From assembly GCA_964405455.1 (NCBI GenBank), contig CAYOOA010000016.1, positions 1 through 39,572 of the forward strand: a DNA stretch of 39,572 nucleotides, written 5' to 3'. Both the position numbers and the translations under genes were made by a program. The notes under the pieces were generated by a model. It made no database searches and was not told the origin of the DNA. It saw only the letters and a list, made by a program, of their open reading frames with translations. How positions within the stretch are numbered: position 1 is the first letter of the stretch; every line of letters starts with the position of its first letter. The DNA is from CALESS01 sp964405455. GTDB lineage: Bacteria; Chloroflexota; Anaerolineae; Anaerolineales; Anaerolineaceae. Below, one piece after another: positions 23,701-31,745 of the stretch.

Positions 23701-26692
23701 ATCTGATTCACCTTCACCGTTTGGATACACTACCTACACCCCGCAGTACACGCCGGTGGCCTCCACGGATTTTCAAACCGACGGCCAGGGCAAGGCGCGG
23801 ATTTCCTTTACCCCCAGTGATCCGGGCACTTACATGCTGGAAGTGCGCGGCGGCTCGGCGGTCACCCAGATCTATGCCTGGGTGGGCGGTCCTGGCGCTT
23901 CAGAGTGGCCGAACCTGCCCTATCAGCATTTGAATCTGCAGGCAGATGCCAGTTCTTATGAGCCGGGTCAGACTGCCCGCATTTTTATTCCCAATCCGTA
24001 CCCGCAGGGCGCCCTGGCCCTGATTACCCTGGAGCAGGACAGCGTCAAACGGGCGGAAGTGCTGCAGATGACGGGCAGCAGTTACCTTTATCAACTGCCC
24101 ATCACGGATGCCGAGGCACCGAATGTGTATGTTTCGGTCATCCTGATCAGCCGGTTGGATGACGGTCGGGCAGATTTCCGCATGGGCATCCTGGACCTGG
24201 ATGTGACACCGACAGCGCATCTGCTCAACCTCTCCCTGACCGCCAATCCACCCCAGGCGGGCCCGGGCGAGAATGTAACCTTTACCCTGCGGGCGACGGA
24301 TCAGTCTGGAGCTCCCGTCCAGGGAGAATTCTCTCTCTCTGTTGTAGATAAGGCTGTTTTAGCCCTGGCAGATCCGAACTCTCTATCCATCCAAAAAGAG
24401 TTCTATTCACCCAAAGCGTTGGGTGTCTTTACCGGTTTGAGCCTGGCCCAGTACGGTCGGCGGATTGTCCCCACGCCGGCCGGCGGGCGCGGCGGGGGTG
24501 GAGGCGGGGATATGTTGGCCGAGAAGGGCTTTACCCGCTCCAATTTCAAGGATACTGCGTATTGGTCCGGGGTTTTGGAGACCAGCCCGGACGGAACGGC
24601 GGAAGTCACCCTGGCGCTGCCCGACAACCTGACCACCTGGGTGGCGACTGCCCGCGGCCTGACGGCAGATTTGCGGGTTGGTGAAACAACCACCGAGGTG
24701 GTAGCCAGCAAGGACCTGCTGGTGCGACCGTCCACGCCGCGCTTCCTGGTTGCCGGCGATCACCTGGAATTGGCAGCCGTCGTACAGAATAACACCCAGG
24801 CACCGCTCAGTGCGGATGTCTCCATCCAGGTGGTTGGCTTCACGCTGGATGACCCGGCCACGATGGTGCAAAAGGTGGATTTACCGGCCGGCGGTCGCCA
24901 GCGTGTGGCCTGGCGCGGAACGGTGCAGGTGGTTGAATCCGTGGATGTGCTCTTCCGGGCGGTGAACGATACCTACCAGGATGCCGTCCGGCCGGAGCGC
25001 AACCCCATCCCGGTTCTACGTTTCAGCTCGCCGCAAACCTTCGGGACTTCCGGCATGCTGACCTCGGCCGGTGAATTGACCGAAGTGGTCAGCCTGCCGC
25101 GCAGCTACACACCCACCGGCGGAGAGCTGGATGTGGAGATGGCACCCTCGATGGCCGCCATGATCCTCCACGGCCTGGACGCCCTGGAAGCTTACCCATA
25201 TGAATATCCCGAAGGCGTGCTTTCACGGATGCTGCCCAACCTGGAAACCTACCGCACCCTATCCGAGATGGGCATTAACGCGCCGGACTTGAAAACCCGC
25301 CTGGAAGCCGCCATTGCGGATGGAATGACCAAGCTGCAAACCCTGCAGAATCCGAACGGAGGTTGGGGCTGGTATAACCGGGGCCAATCGGATGCCTATC
25401 TCTCGGCGTATGTGCTTTATGGATTGAGCCGGGCTGGCGCAGCCGGTGTTTCAGTGGATGGAGGCATGCTCTCCTCCGCCAAAGCGTACGTCAATTCAAC
25501 CTTCTCCATCCCTTCAATCAGCGACGAGGATTGGAAGATTGACCGGGCGGTATTCATCGCTTTCGCCCTGACCGAATCTGGTATGGAAGTCTCGCTGGAT
25601 AACCTGTACGACCTCCGGGATCGAATGAATCCCTGGTCAAAGGCCATGCTGGCCATGTCCCTGCAGACGCTGGATTCCGGGGACAGTCGGGTGCAAACCC
25701 TGTCCTCCGACCTGGAAGGGCAGGCGGTGCGCTCCGCAACCGGCGCGTTCTGGCAGGATACCAACGAGTCCTACTACAACCTTTCCACCCCCAACTTTAA
25801 TACTGCAGTGGTCCTGACCCTGCTGGCGCGGGTGAACCCGGCCTCTCCGTTGGTGGGAGATGCCGTGCGTTACCTGGCTTACAATCGCAACGTACGCGGC
25901 GGCTGGCTGTCGAGCTATGAAACTTCCTGGGTCATCCTTTCGCTGACCGAGGTAATGCGCGCGACGGGTGAATTGCAGGCTGTGTATGATTTTAGCGCGG
26001 CTGTAAATGGCACGCCGGTGGCCAGCGGTAAAGCAGGCGGGTTGCAGAACATGACCATTGTCAGTGCCCGCGTGGCGCTGCAGGACCTGGTGCCGGATTA
26101 CCCGAACGCCGTCACATTCAGCCGGACGGGAGATGCCGGACGTTTATACTATCGTACTTATCTCCAGGTATTCCGCCCGGTGGAGGGCGCCGAGGCGGTC
26201 AACCGCGGGATCTCGGTTGAGCGGAAATACTATGTCAACTGGGCGGATTGCCAGAAAGAAGGCTGCACGCCGGTGCAATCCTACTCCCTCTCCACCGAAG
26301 ACAAACCTGTCGTGGTTCGCCTGAGCGTGGTGGTGCCCAATGACCTGTCCCAGGTGGTGGTGGTGGATAGCTTCCCGGCCGGGGCAGAGATCATCGACCG
26401 GTCTTTGAAGATTACCCAGAAGGGAGAGCCCACACCTTCAACATCCAGCTACGATCCGTATGATCCGCTGGGCGGAGGATGGGGCTGGTGGTGGTTCAAT
26501 GCCCCCAAGGTGTACGATGATCACATCCAATGGATTGCCGAATCCCTGCCGGCGGGCACCTACACCCTGACCTATGAACTCATGCCTGCGCATGCAGGTG
26601 AGTTCCAGGTCATCCCAGCTCACGCCTACCTGGCCTTCTTCCCGGAAGTGGAAGGGTTGAGTGCAGGTGAGATCTTCACCATCGAACCATAA
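20723..26692 (+). CDS. Bacterial alpha-2-macroglobulin-like lipoprotein lacking the thioester motif
   Basis: A 1989-residue exported protein. A probable lipoprotein signal ends at Cys29 (SLAC) and is followed by a Thr/Pro linker. Ig-like (Big_5 type) repeats follow (about 60-330), each with the ...FNQPM/FNRPV pattern. Macroglobulin domains come next, including the diagnostic YTDRPIYRPGQTVFFR segment starting at residue 700. A Gly-rich stretch at about 1253-1262 lies in a bait-like region. The main A2M domain (about 1275-1320) and an alpha-alpha toroid (about 1480-1800, with NPNGGWGWYNRGQSDAYLSA) follow, then a C-terminal receptor-like domain. In this family the Cys-x-Glu-Gln thioester follows YPY. 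Here residues 1491-1498 read YPYEYPEG, so both Cys and Gln are missing. It probably acts as a non-covalent protease trap or as a surface protein. No pbpC gene is adjacent. Confidence 0.93.
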   Translation: MNTTPENIHPKGRIWRIILGIWLITSLACTLPGLGGKTPTPAVPTQAPTPKALPNLPPALVETNPLPASEIGLLAPLTLYFNQPMMRDTVQAALSLSPAVEGIFDWLDDATLRFTPQTELPAGSEITLTVAKSAKAQNGVALVQDQQVVFNTPSNLNITQRIPTPGDAEINPASAIVVAFNRPVVALKAEDPGSGPAAFTLEPAVEGQGTWLNTSTYVFHAAKGLGGGLTYTVHVDPTLQSVEGLGLDAGQTLDWTFTTSAPMVIGFNPAADSRVLLDQEFSIEFNQPMDRGSIESNLILQSVNGETYPVKIEWQNNDTKVVFKPVNLLPRNTSLLMSLDQQAAAISGTPLGTTFSTGYQTVPPFAVDYTSPAGEGPVPYYDGYAYLDIKFTAPVADKPLKNLVSVSPEVQGFNAYRGYDGWDIGINGYFAPDSRYTLTLSPDLEDIYGQKLGVNYTWSFRISPAQPSFNIPLVQNGGYSVFLEPNQPVLTAQATNVTYVDISGGTLPLDLFMAQSASYGDALTQLEVENERSWTQRLNLDPNKSTYLNVPLTPDGGGLSTGVYLFKLRVPELDNNYNRYVIPVLTTISNVNITLKATSREAFVWVVDLRTQQPLANEEVGIYNGLGGLLGTVTTDANGKASLTYPDGPLADYEDVVAVTGQPGLVDFGMSRRSWSSGLNGWDFGISTYEQPTQDMSYLYTDRPIYRPGQTVFFRAVLRQVSGWQYSAYQGESVTVKLIGTYDATLDASPELGSQTLTVSRYGTVSGEFSLPEDAQPGYYQLKIAELTYSADISFKVANYRKPEFEFSVNFPADEMQAGQNIQANVDATYYFGAPAGNLPVNWTLYAASEWFDLPGGYQVGKIDNSWLRMGWMYDGFGSLYGQAILSGNGQTDASGRLILNFNWADISERFDPEVFSKLTLEVSGMDESNFAVVSRNSMLLHPAAAYIGIRPEAWGIQAGSEAGYVIQTVDWLKKPLGNLGLTATFNTVEWVKSDSPSPFGYTTYTPQYTPVASTDFQTDGQGKARISFTPSDPGTYMLEVRGGSAVTQIYAWVGGPGASEWPNLPYQHLNLQADASSYEPGQTARIFIPNPYPQGALALITLEQDSVKRAEVLQMTGSSYLYQLPITDAEAPNVYVSVILISRLDDGRADFRMGILDLDVTPTAHLLNLSLTANPPQAGPGENVTFTLRATDQSGAPVQGEFSLSVVDKAVLALADPNSLSIQKEFYSPKALGVFTGLSLAQYGRRIVPTPAGGRGGGGGGDMLAEKGFTRSNFKDTAYWSGVLETSPDGTAEVTLALPDNLTTWVATARGLTADLRVGETTTEVVASKDLLVRPSTPRFLVAGDHLELAAVVQNNTQAPLSADVSIQVVGFTLDDPATMVQKVDLPAGGRQRVAWRGTVQVVESVDVLFRAVNDTYQDAVRPERNPIPVLRFSSPQTFGTSGMLTSAGELTEVVSLPRSYTPTGGELDVEMAPSMAAMILHGLDALEAYPYEYPEGVLSRMLPNLETYRTLSEMGINAPDLKTRLEAAIADGMTKLQTLQNPNGGWGWYNRGQSDAYLSAYVLYGLSRAGAAGVSVDGGMLSSAKAYVNSTFSIPSISDEDWKIDRAVFIAFALTESGMEVSLDNLYDLRDRMNPWSKAMLAMSLQTLDSGDSRVQTLSSDLEGQAVRSATGAFWQDTNESYYNLSTPNFNTAVVLTLLARVNPASPLVGDAVRYLAYNRNVRGGWLSSYETSWVILSLTEVMRATGELQAVYDFSAAVNGTPVASGKAGGLQNMTIVSARVALQDLVPDYPNAVTFSRTGDAGRLYYRTYLQVFRPVEGAEAVNRGISVERKYYVNWADCQKEGCTPVQSYSLSTEDKPVVVRLSVVVPNDLSQVVVVDSFPAGAEIIDRSLKITQKGEPTPSTSSYDPYDPLGGGWGWWWFNAPKVYDDHIQWIAESLPAGTYTLTYELMPAHAGEFQVIPAHAYLAFFPEVEGLSAGEIFTIEP

Positions 26693-26720
26693 TTAACTTG
26701 TTTTTGCCATCCATGAATCG

Positions 26721-26756
26721 AAACCAACCTGCAACCATCCGGATGCAGGTTGGTTT
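26721..26756 (+). terminator. Stem-loop after the alpha-2-macroglobulin gene
   Basis: A perfect 13-bp stem (26721-26733 with 26744-26756) with a 10-base loop. It lies 29 bases past the stop codon. The trailing T-run is only three bases, so termination may be incomplete, but the position fits a transcript end. Confidence 0.6.
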
Positions 26757-26890
26757 CATATCATAAATAATGCACGAAATGTCATGCGGGAATACTGATT
26801 TTTATAGGAAATATTCCACATGATTAATTGTGTGAAATAAAGTACAAACAATCTGGTCAAATTTGGCGTTTTTGCGCTTTCGGAGGGCAT
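26757..26890 (+). promoter_or_regulatory. AT-rich upstream region of the hydrogenase operon
   Basis: This stretch must hold the promoter and control sites of the hydrogenase cluster. It is clearly AT-richer than its surroundings. Half-palindromes are visible (CACA/TGTG at 26817-26832, and ATTGT/ACAAT spaced by 16 bases from 26828). None is a clean match to an Fnr or Rex site. No -35/-10 pair stands out. The call rests mainly on position. Confidence 0.35.
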
Positions 26891-27373
26891 GTGAATATTT
26901 TCTGGCACATCCTTTTGTTGCTGGGGGTTGTGGTTTGTGCTGTGGGGGCGATTCGATCCGGACGACTGCTGGTGTCAGCCATCTGGCTGGCGGTATGCAG
27001 CGCGCTGGTGGCATTGATGATGTACCTGATGGGAGCCCGTGAAGTGGCTGTCATCGAGTTGAGCGTGGGGGCCGGTTTGGTGACGGTGTTATTCGTCTTT
27101 GCCATCAACATTTCAGGTGAAGAGGTGCAGACCGTCCGGGCCATTCTCCCGCGGCCGCTTGCCCTGGGATTGATGCTGGTAGCGGTGGCTTTGCTGGCGG
27201 TGCTGGTCTGGCCGCGCGAAGCCGTCACTCCGGCAGCCATTCCGCAGGCGAATTTCTTTTTTGCCGTCTGGCAGGAGCGCCAGCTGGATATCCTGCTGCA
27301 GGTGGTGATCATGCTCTCCGGAGTCCTGGGGGTGCTGGGGTTGCTGGCGGCCGGAAAGGAGGAGCACGCATGA
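26891..27373 (+). CDS. Group 4 hydrogenase membrane subunit, NuoJ/MbhD-like
   Basis: A 160-residue protein with about five hydrophobic helices. The segment REVAVIELSVGAGLVTVLFVFAI resembles the third helix of NuoJ (with its pi-bulge region) and the MbhD/MnhB-type subunits. It would form part of the ion-translocating arm. The GTG at 26891 is chosen because GGAGG lies four bases upstream and it begins directly with a membrane helix; an open frame from 26828 adds 21 polar residues without a ribosome binding site. Its stop overlaps the next start (ATGA), and it opens the ten-gene cluster. Confidence 0.78.
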   Translation: MNIFWHILLLLGVVVCAVGAIRSGRLLVSAIWLAVCSALVALMMYLMGAREVAVIELSVGAGLVTVLFVFAINISGEEVQTVRAILPRPLALGLMLVAVALLAVLVWPREAVTPAAIPQANFFFAVWQERQLDILLQVVIMLSGVLGVLGLLAAGKEEHA

Positions 27374-27681
27374 ACCTGTCACCCTTATCCGTGGTCATCA
27401 TTGCGGTCTTATTCCTGTTTGGGGTAGGCTTTTACGGCTTGTTAATCTCGCGCAACTTGATCAAGGTGGTGGTAGCCTTGCAGATCCTGGTCAAGGCGGC
27501 CATGCTGGCCCTGGTGGCCGCTGGGGCGGTCAACGGTAAGCTGGCGGCTGCTCAAAGCCTGGCTTTGACCGTGATCGTGGCGGATACCATTGTTGCCGTG
27601 GTTGGCCTTTCACTGGCTGTCCAGGTGCGCAAGCATTTCGGCACGCTGGATCTAAACGCTTTGCGCACATTGCGGAGGTAA
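27370..27681 (+). CDS. Group 4 hydrogenase membrane subunit, NuoK/MnhC-like
   Basis: A 103-residue protein with three membrane helices, the size and layout of NuoK and MrpC/MnhC. The second half (AQSLALTVIVADTIVAVVGL) follows the MnhC pattern (QALVLTAIVI...). The helix-2 position that usually holds a conserved Glu in NuoK/MrpC appears to be Gln38 (VALQILVKA), with a Lys at 42, and Asp72 lies in helix 3. It is coupled by a four-base overlap to the gene before it and is one base from the next. Confidence 0.82.
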   Translation: MNLSPLSVVIIAVLFLFGVGFYGLLISRNLIKVVVALQILVKAAMLALVAAGAVNGKLAAAQSLALTVIVADTIVAVVGLSLAVQVRKHFGTLDLNALRTLRR

Positions 27682-27682
27682 C

Positions 27683-29428
27683 ATGGCAGCCACTTTATTG
27701 ATCTTGACCATTGGTATCCCCTGGCTGGGGGCTGTCATCGTCTGGATGGTGGGGGATCGCCATCCGCGCTGGGAGCACGGCCTGGCAGTTGCCTTCTCCG
27801 TCCTGACCGGGGCGGCATCCCTGGGATTGCTGGCTTTTGCCAGCGCCAAACCGGTGCTGGATCTGCCGGTCGGAGGTGTTTTTGATCACTTCACCTTTGC
27901 GGCGGATGGCCTGGGCGTGTTCCTGGCAGCGATCGCCGCGGTGATCGGCAGCCTGGCGGTGATCTTCTCCGTGGATTACATGCAGGGTGAAGCCCAGCTT
28001 GGCCGCTACTATGCCTTTGTGCTGTTTTTCATCGGCGCGATGGTTGGGCTGGTCCTGACAACCAACCTGCTGCTGATGTTCGTCTTCTGGGAAATCACCG
28101 CGCTGTGTTCGTATGCCTTGATTGCCTTCCACAATGATGACCCCAAGGCAGTGGCGGGCGGCATGAAAGCACTCATCATCACCCAGTTGGGCGGGGTGGG
28201 TTTGCTGGCCGGGGCGCTGCTCCTGTTTGCCTACCAGGGCAATTATGATATTCCGACTTTTCTGCAGACGCACGACCTGCCAGCCGGCGTATTGGCCGTC
28301 ATGGCCTTTGGCTGCCTGGCGGCTGCGGCGGCCAAATCCGCCCAGTTCCCCTTCCAAACCTGGCTGCCAGATGCAATGGAAGCGCCGACGCCGATCAGCG
28401 CTCTGATCCATGCCGCGACGATGGTAAATGCCGGCGTGTACCTGCTGGCGCGCTTCTACCCGGCCTTTGCGGAGGTCCCGGGCTGGCGGACGGCGGTAGT
28501 AGTAGTTGGCCTGCTTTCCGCCCTTTTGGCGGCGATCATGGCCTTGACTGCCGTGGATTTGAAACGGGTGTTGGCATATTCCACAGTCTCCCAGCTTGGT
28601 TTCATGGTTTATGCAGTCGGAGTGGGCAGCGTTGCGGCGGCCTCTTTCCACTTGTTCAGCCATGCCATTTTCAAGGCGCTGCTTTTCCTGGCCGCCGGGG
28701 CGGTTATCCACGCCGCCGGGACGCGCGACATGCGCGAAATGGGCGGACTTGGCCGGCAGATGCCGTTTGTGCGCACTGTTTTCGTGATCGGAGCCCTGGC
28801 CCTGGCGGGACTGCCGATCTTAAACGGTTTCTGGAGCAAGGAATATATCCTGGAAGTTGGCTTGGCAGGCGGACCTGTGTGGGCCTGGATCGGGATGTTG
28901 TTGGTGGTTGGCCTGACTGCGCTGTACACTTTCCGGTGTGTCTGGCTGGTCTTTTACGGACAACCGCGCAGCCACCTGCATGCCCATGATGCAGGCCCGG
29001 CCATGCGGGTTGCGTTAGCGCCGCTGGCACTGGGTGCGCTGGTATCCTGGCTGGCAGCCGGGCCTTTCTTCCGTATGCTATCGGAGACACTGCCGTTTCA
29101 TGGCCTGGAAGCTGAAACCACCGGCGAACTGGTTATCAATATCCTGGAAGCGCCGGCAACCTGGATGGCGCTGGGCGTGGTGGCGATCGGCCTACTGTTG
29201 TGGATTTTCCGCGAGAGGTTGGGCTGGCTGGTGAAGCTGTTGCACCTGCCGGCGCAAGCTGCCCGGAATAGTTTCGGCTTTGAAGCCATCAACCAGGGCA
29301 TCGTCCGCGGGACGAAAAGCGCGGCTGAATGGTTGCGCGGCTCACAAACCGGCTTGCTGAATTGGAATGTGTTTGGAATTCTTGCGGGGCTGGTGATCTT
29401 GCTGGCCGTCCTGCTGGGAGTGCGCTGA
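27683..29428 (+). CDS. Group 4 hydrogenase antiporter-like subunit, NuoL/MrpA family
   Basis: A 581-residue polytopic protein of the proton_antipo_M family. The key ion-path residues are present: the TM5 Glu in FVFWEITALCSYALIAF (near residue 138), the TM7 Lys in AAAAKSAQFPFQTWLPDAM, and the His of PISALIHAATMVNAGVY. It has about 14-16 helices. The C-terminal part after residue 480 includes a further helix, an amphipathic stretch and a final helix, as in NuoL, though the lateral helix appears shorter. It would pump H+ or Na+ when the hydrogenase turns over. It is separated from the next gene by one base. Confidence 0.92.
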   Translation: MAATLLILTIGIPWLGAVIVWMVGDRHPRWEHGLAVAFSVLTGAASLGLLAFASAKPVLDLPVGGVFDHFTFAADGLGVFLAAIAAVIGSLAVIFSVDYMQGEAQLGRYYAFVLFFIGAMVGLVLTTNLLLMFVFWEITALCSYALIAFHNDDPKAVAGGMKALIITQLGGVGLLAGALLLFAYQGNYDIPTFLQTHDLPAGVLAVMAFGCLAAAAAKSAQFPFQTWLPDAMEAPTPISALIHAATMVNAGVYLLARFYPAFAEVPGWRTAVVVVGLLSALLAAIMALTAVDLKRVLAYSTVSQLGFMVYAVGVGSVAAASFHLFSHAIFKALLFLAAGAVIHAAGTRDMREMGGLGRQMPFVRTVFVIGALALAGLPILNGFWSKEYILEVGLAGGPVWAWIGMLLVVGLTALYTFRCVWLVFYGQPRSHLHAHDAGPAMRVALAPLALGALVSWLAAGPFFRMLSETLPFHGLEAETTGELVINILEAPATWMALGVVAIGLLLWIFRERLGWLVKLLHLPAQAARNSFGFEAINQGIVRGTKSAAEWLRGSQTGLLNWNVFGILAGLVILLAVLLGVR

Positions 29429-29429
29429 T

Positions 29430-30935
29430 ATGGATGCGAACATGGCATTTACCGGAATGATCTTGACACCTCTGGCGGCTGCGCCGTTGATCTACCTGGT
29501 CGGCCGGGTGCAGGTGCGAACCAGCGGCAAAGCCTGGCTGGCGCGCTGGCTCTCGTTGGTGAGTTTGCTGGTCACCGGCGGATTTCTCTATATCGGTGCA
29601 CGGGCCTTCCAGGCAGGAGTCACCCCCGGATTCATGGAAGGGGCTGTGAGGCTTGAACTGGATGGGATCGGTTTGCTGCTGGCTGCCGTGGCCATTCTGC
29701 TGGGCTTGCTGGCCGTGCTGTTTTCCTTCGCCTACATGAATCGCGAAGAGGGCGAGGAAAAATTCTACGCCCTGCTGACCGTAATGATCGGCACGATGAT
29801 CGGGCTGGGTTGTACACGAGACTTGTTCAACCTGTGGGTCTGGTTTGAAGCCATGGCGATCAGCTCGTATATGCTGGTGGCATTTTACCGTCTGCAGCCT
29901 GCCTCGCTGGAAGCCGGCGTCAAATACCTGGTGCAAAGCGCCGCCGGATCGACGATGGTGGTACTCGGGATAGCTTTGGTCTACGGCCATACCGGCTCCT
30001 TGGAATTTTCTGCCATACATGCCGCAGCGGCAGCCGGGGATAACTGGCTTCTGGCAGCCGGGGCGCTCTTCGTGATCGGTTTTGGGGTCAAGGCAGCCCT
30101 CGTTCCTCTGCATACCTGGCTGCCGGATGCCCATTCCCAGGCACCCAGCGGCATCAGCGCCATGCTGTCAGGCGTTGTTATCGAAGCCGGCCTGGTGGCC
30201 ATGCTGCGTACACTGGGCGCCCTGGCGAATGTCACCCCGGTTTGGGGCGCGATTTTGATGGCTGCCGGGGCGGTGAATATGCTGGCGGGCAACCTGATGG
30301 CGCTGCGCCAGAAACAGGTCAAACGATTGCTGGCCTACTCCAGCCTGAGCCAGGTTGGCTATATGCTGACCGGTCTGGGTGTGGCCATCCAGTACGGCAT
30401 CCAGAACGGCGCCGGCGGTGCGTTCTTTCACCTGTTCACCCATGCCATGAGCAAGGGATTGGCCTTCTTTGCCGTGGGTGCACTGATGTACGGCCTGCTG
30501 ATGACAAAAGGCAGCCACCGCGCGCTGGAGGTCGATGACCTGAACGGTGTATCCAGGCGGTACCCGGGCACAGCCTTTGTCCTTTCTGTGGCCTTGCTCA
30601 GCCTGGGTGGATTACCGCCCCTGGCCGGTTTCATGTCCAAGTGGCAAATCTTTGTCGCCGGTTTCCAGGCCGGTCAATGGCCTGCGATTGCGTTGGTAAT
30701 TTTTGCGGCGATTAACAGCGTGCTTTCCCTGGGCTATTATGCGCCCCTGGTTAACCGGATTTACCGCCATAAACCGAATGAGATTGTCCTGCAGGGCAGT
30801 CGCATTCCAGCCGCAATGATTATCTCCATGTCGGTCGCCTGCATTGTCATCATTGTGCTGGGCTTCTGGCCGAGCCTGTTGAATTGCCTGTTTGACCCGG
30901 CGGCTGCCAGCCTGCTGGCCGCTTTTGGGTTCTAG
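29430..30935 (+). CDS. Group 4 hydrogenase antiporter-like subunit, NuoM/NuoN/MrpD family
   Basis: A 501-residue polytopic protein with about 14 helices. Ion-path residues are visible: Glu in FNLWVWFEAMAISSYMLV, Lys in IGFGVKAALVPLHTWLPDAH, and the QKQVKRLLAYSSLSQVGYM segment with its Lys. It is nearest to MrpD/MbhH-type and NuoN-type subunits; exact assignment needs a tree. With the preceding NuoL-like subunit it gives the complex two antiporter modules, against three in classical complex I. Nine bases separate it from the NuoA-like gene, with AGGAGG as ribosome binding site for that gene. Confidence 0.92.
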   Translation: MDANMAFTGMILTPLAAAPLIYLVGRVQVRTSGKAWLARWLSLVSLLVTGGFLYIGARAFQAGVTPGFMEGAVRLELDGIGLLLAAVAILLGLLAVLFSFAYMNREEGEEKFYALLTVMIGTMIGLGCTRDLFNLWVWFEAMAISSYMLVAFYRLQPASLEAGVKYLVQSAAGSTMVVLGIALVYGHTGSLEFSAIHAAAAAGDNWLLAAGALFVIGFGVKAALVPLHTWLPDAHSQAPSGISAMLSGVVIEAGLVAMLRTLGALANVTPVWGAILMAAGAVNMLAGNLMALRQKQVKRLLAYSSLSQVGYMLTGLGVAIQYGIQNGAGGAFFHLFTHAMSKGLAFFAVGALMYGLLMTKGSHRALEVDDLNGVSRRYPGTAFVLSVALLSLGGLPPLAGFMSKWQIFVAGFQAGQWPAIALVIFAAINSVLSLGYYAPLVNRIYRHKPNEIVLQGSRIPAAMIISMSVACIVIIVLGFWPSLLNCLFDPAAASLLAAFGF

Positions 30936-30944
30936 GAGGAATTT

Positions 30945-31256
30945 ATGAATATTTTATTATCACCTCCGGTTGCGTTCCTGGTCTACATTCCCCTGGTGCT
31001 GGTGATTGTCTGGCTGGGCAAGCGCCTGGCCGGTCCGGAAAAATCCAGTCCGGAAAAATCCAGCGTGTACGGCAGCGGTGAAGAAGCACCCACCCAGCAT
31101 GCCGCGCCTGGTTACACGCCGTTCTTCCTGGTGGCGTTTTTCTTCGCCATCCTGCACCTGGGTATGCTGGTGCTCGGCTCCAGCCAATCGACTGCGATTT
31201 CCTGGGTTTATATTCTAGGCCTGGCTGCCGTGTTGGTGGCGTTGATCCTGGGTTAA
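30945..31256 (+). CDS. Group 4 hydrogenase membrane subunit, NuoA/MbhI-like
   Basis: A 103-residue protein with three hydrophobic helices (about 8-25, 54-75 and 82-101). A loop between helices 1 and 2 carries a short direct repeat (PEKSSPEKSS, residues 31-40), then SVYGSGEE in the place where NuoA has its conserved PYECG loop. The Cys of that loop is absent. This small subunit helps tie the membrane arm to the catalytic arm near the NuoH-like subunit. A good AGGAGG lies upstream. Confidence 0.78.
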   Translation: MNILLSPPVAFLVYIPLVLVIVWLGKRLAGPEKSSPEKSSVYGSGEEAPTQHAAPGYTPFFLVAFFFAILHLGMLVLGSSQSTAISWVYILGLAAVLVALILG

Positions 31257-31274
31257 TGGTACGAGGAGAGAAAT

Positions 31275-31736
31275 ATGACCGTAAAGGTGGAAGGACCCTG
31301 GCAGAAAGCGTTGGATGAAGTGAAATCATGGGCGCGGATCAACTCGCCCTGGGCAATCCATTACAACAGTGGGTCATGCAACGGCTGTGATATTGAGATC
31401 CTGGCGACTTTGACCCCGCGCTATGATGTGGAGCGGTTGGGAATTAAGCTGCAGGGCAGCCCTCGTCATGCCGATGTTTTGATCTGCACCGGCCCGGTTA
31501 CGCTGCAAAGCCGCGACCGGTTGAAACGGATTTACGACCAAATGCCCGAACCGAAATTCGTTGTGGCGGTCGGATCCTGTGCAATTTCCGGCGGCGTGTT
31601 CCAGGGCTGCTACAACATCGTTGGCAGTATCAGCGAAGTGATCCCGGTGGATGTATTTGTCCCCGGCTGTCCGCCGCGCCCGGAAGCGATCATTTACGGG
31701 GTGGTGACACTCCTTGAAAGCCTGAAGAAGAAATAG
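31275..31736 (+). CDS. [NiFe]-hydrogenase group 4 small subunit (NuoB-like)
   Basis: A 153-residue electron-transfer subunit that carries one proximal [4Fe-4S] cluster next to the Ni-Fe site. The cysteines are in SGSCNGCDIE (two), VGSCAISGG and PGCPPRPE. The CNGCD form, with two residues between the cysteines, is that of group 4 hydrogenases (Ech, Hyc, Mbh); complex I NuoB has adjacent CC. The ribosome binding site is GAGGAG, eight bases before the ATG. It is encoded directly before the NuoC-like and large-subunit genes, as usual. Confidence 0.94.
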   Translation: MTVKVEGPWQKALDEVKSWARINSPWAIHYNSGSCNGCDIEILATLTPRYDVERLGIKLQGSPRHADVLICTGPVTLQSRDRLKRIYDQMPEPKFVVAVGSCAISGGVFQGCYNIVGSISEVIPVDVFVPGCPPRPEAIIYGVVTLLESLKKK

Positions 31737-31745
31737 GAGCGAACT

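Noticed and set aside
26828..26890. Upstream start for the first hydrogenase subunit
   Set aside because: The extra residues are polar, with no ribosome binding site. GTG at 26891 has GGAGG four bases before it and starts at a membrane helix.
27695..28711. 338-residue minus-strand frame opposite the NuoL-like gene
   Set aside because: It is rich in Gln, His and Arg as expected for an antisense frame of a membrane protein, and lies fully inside a well-supported gene.
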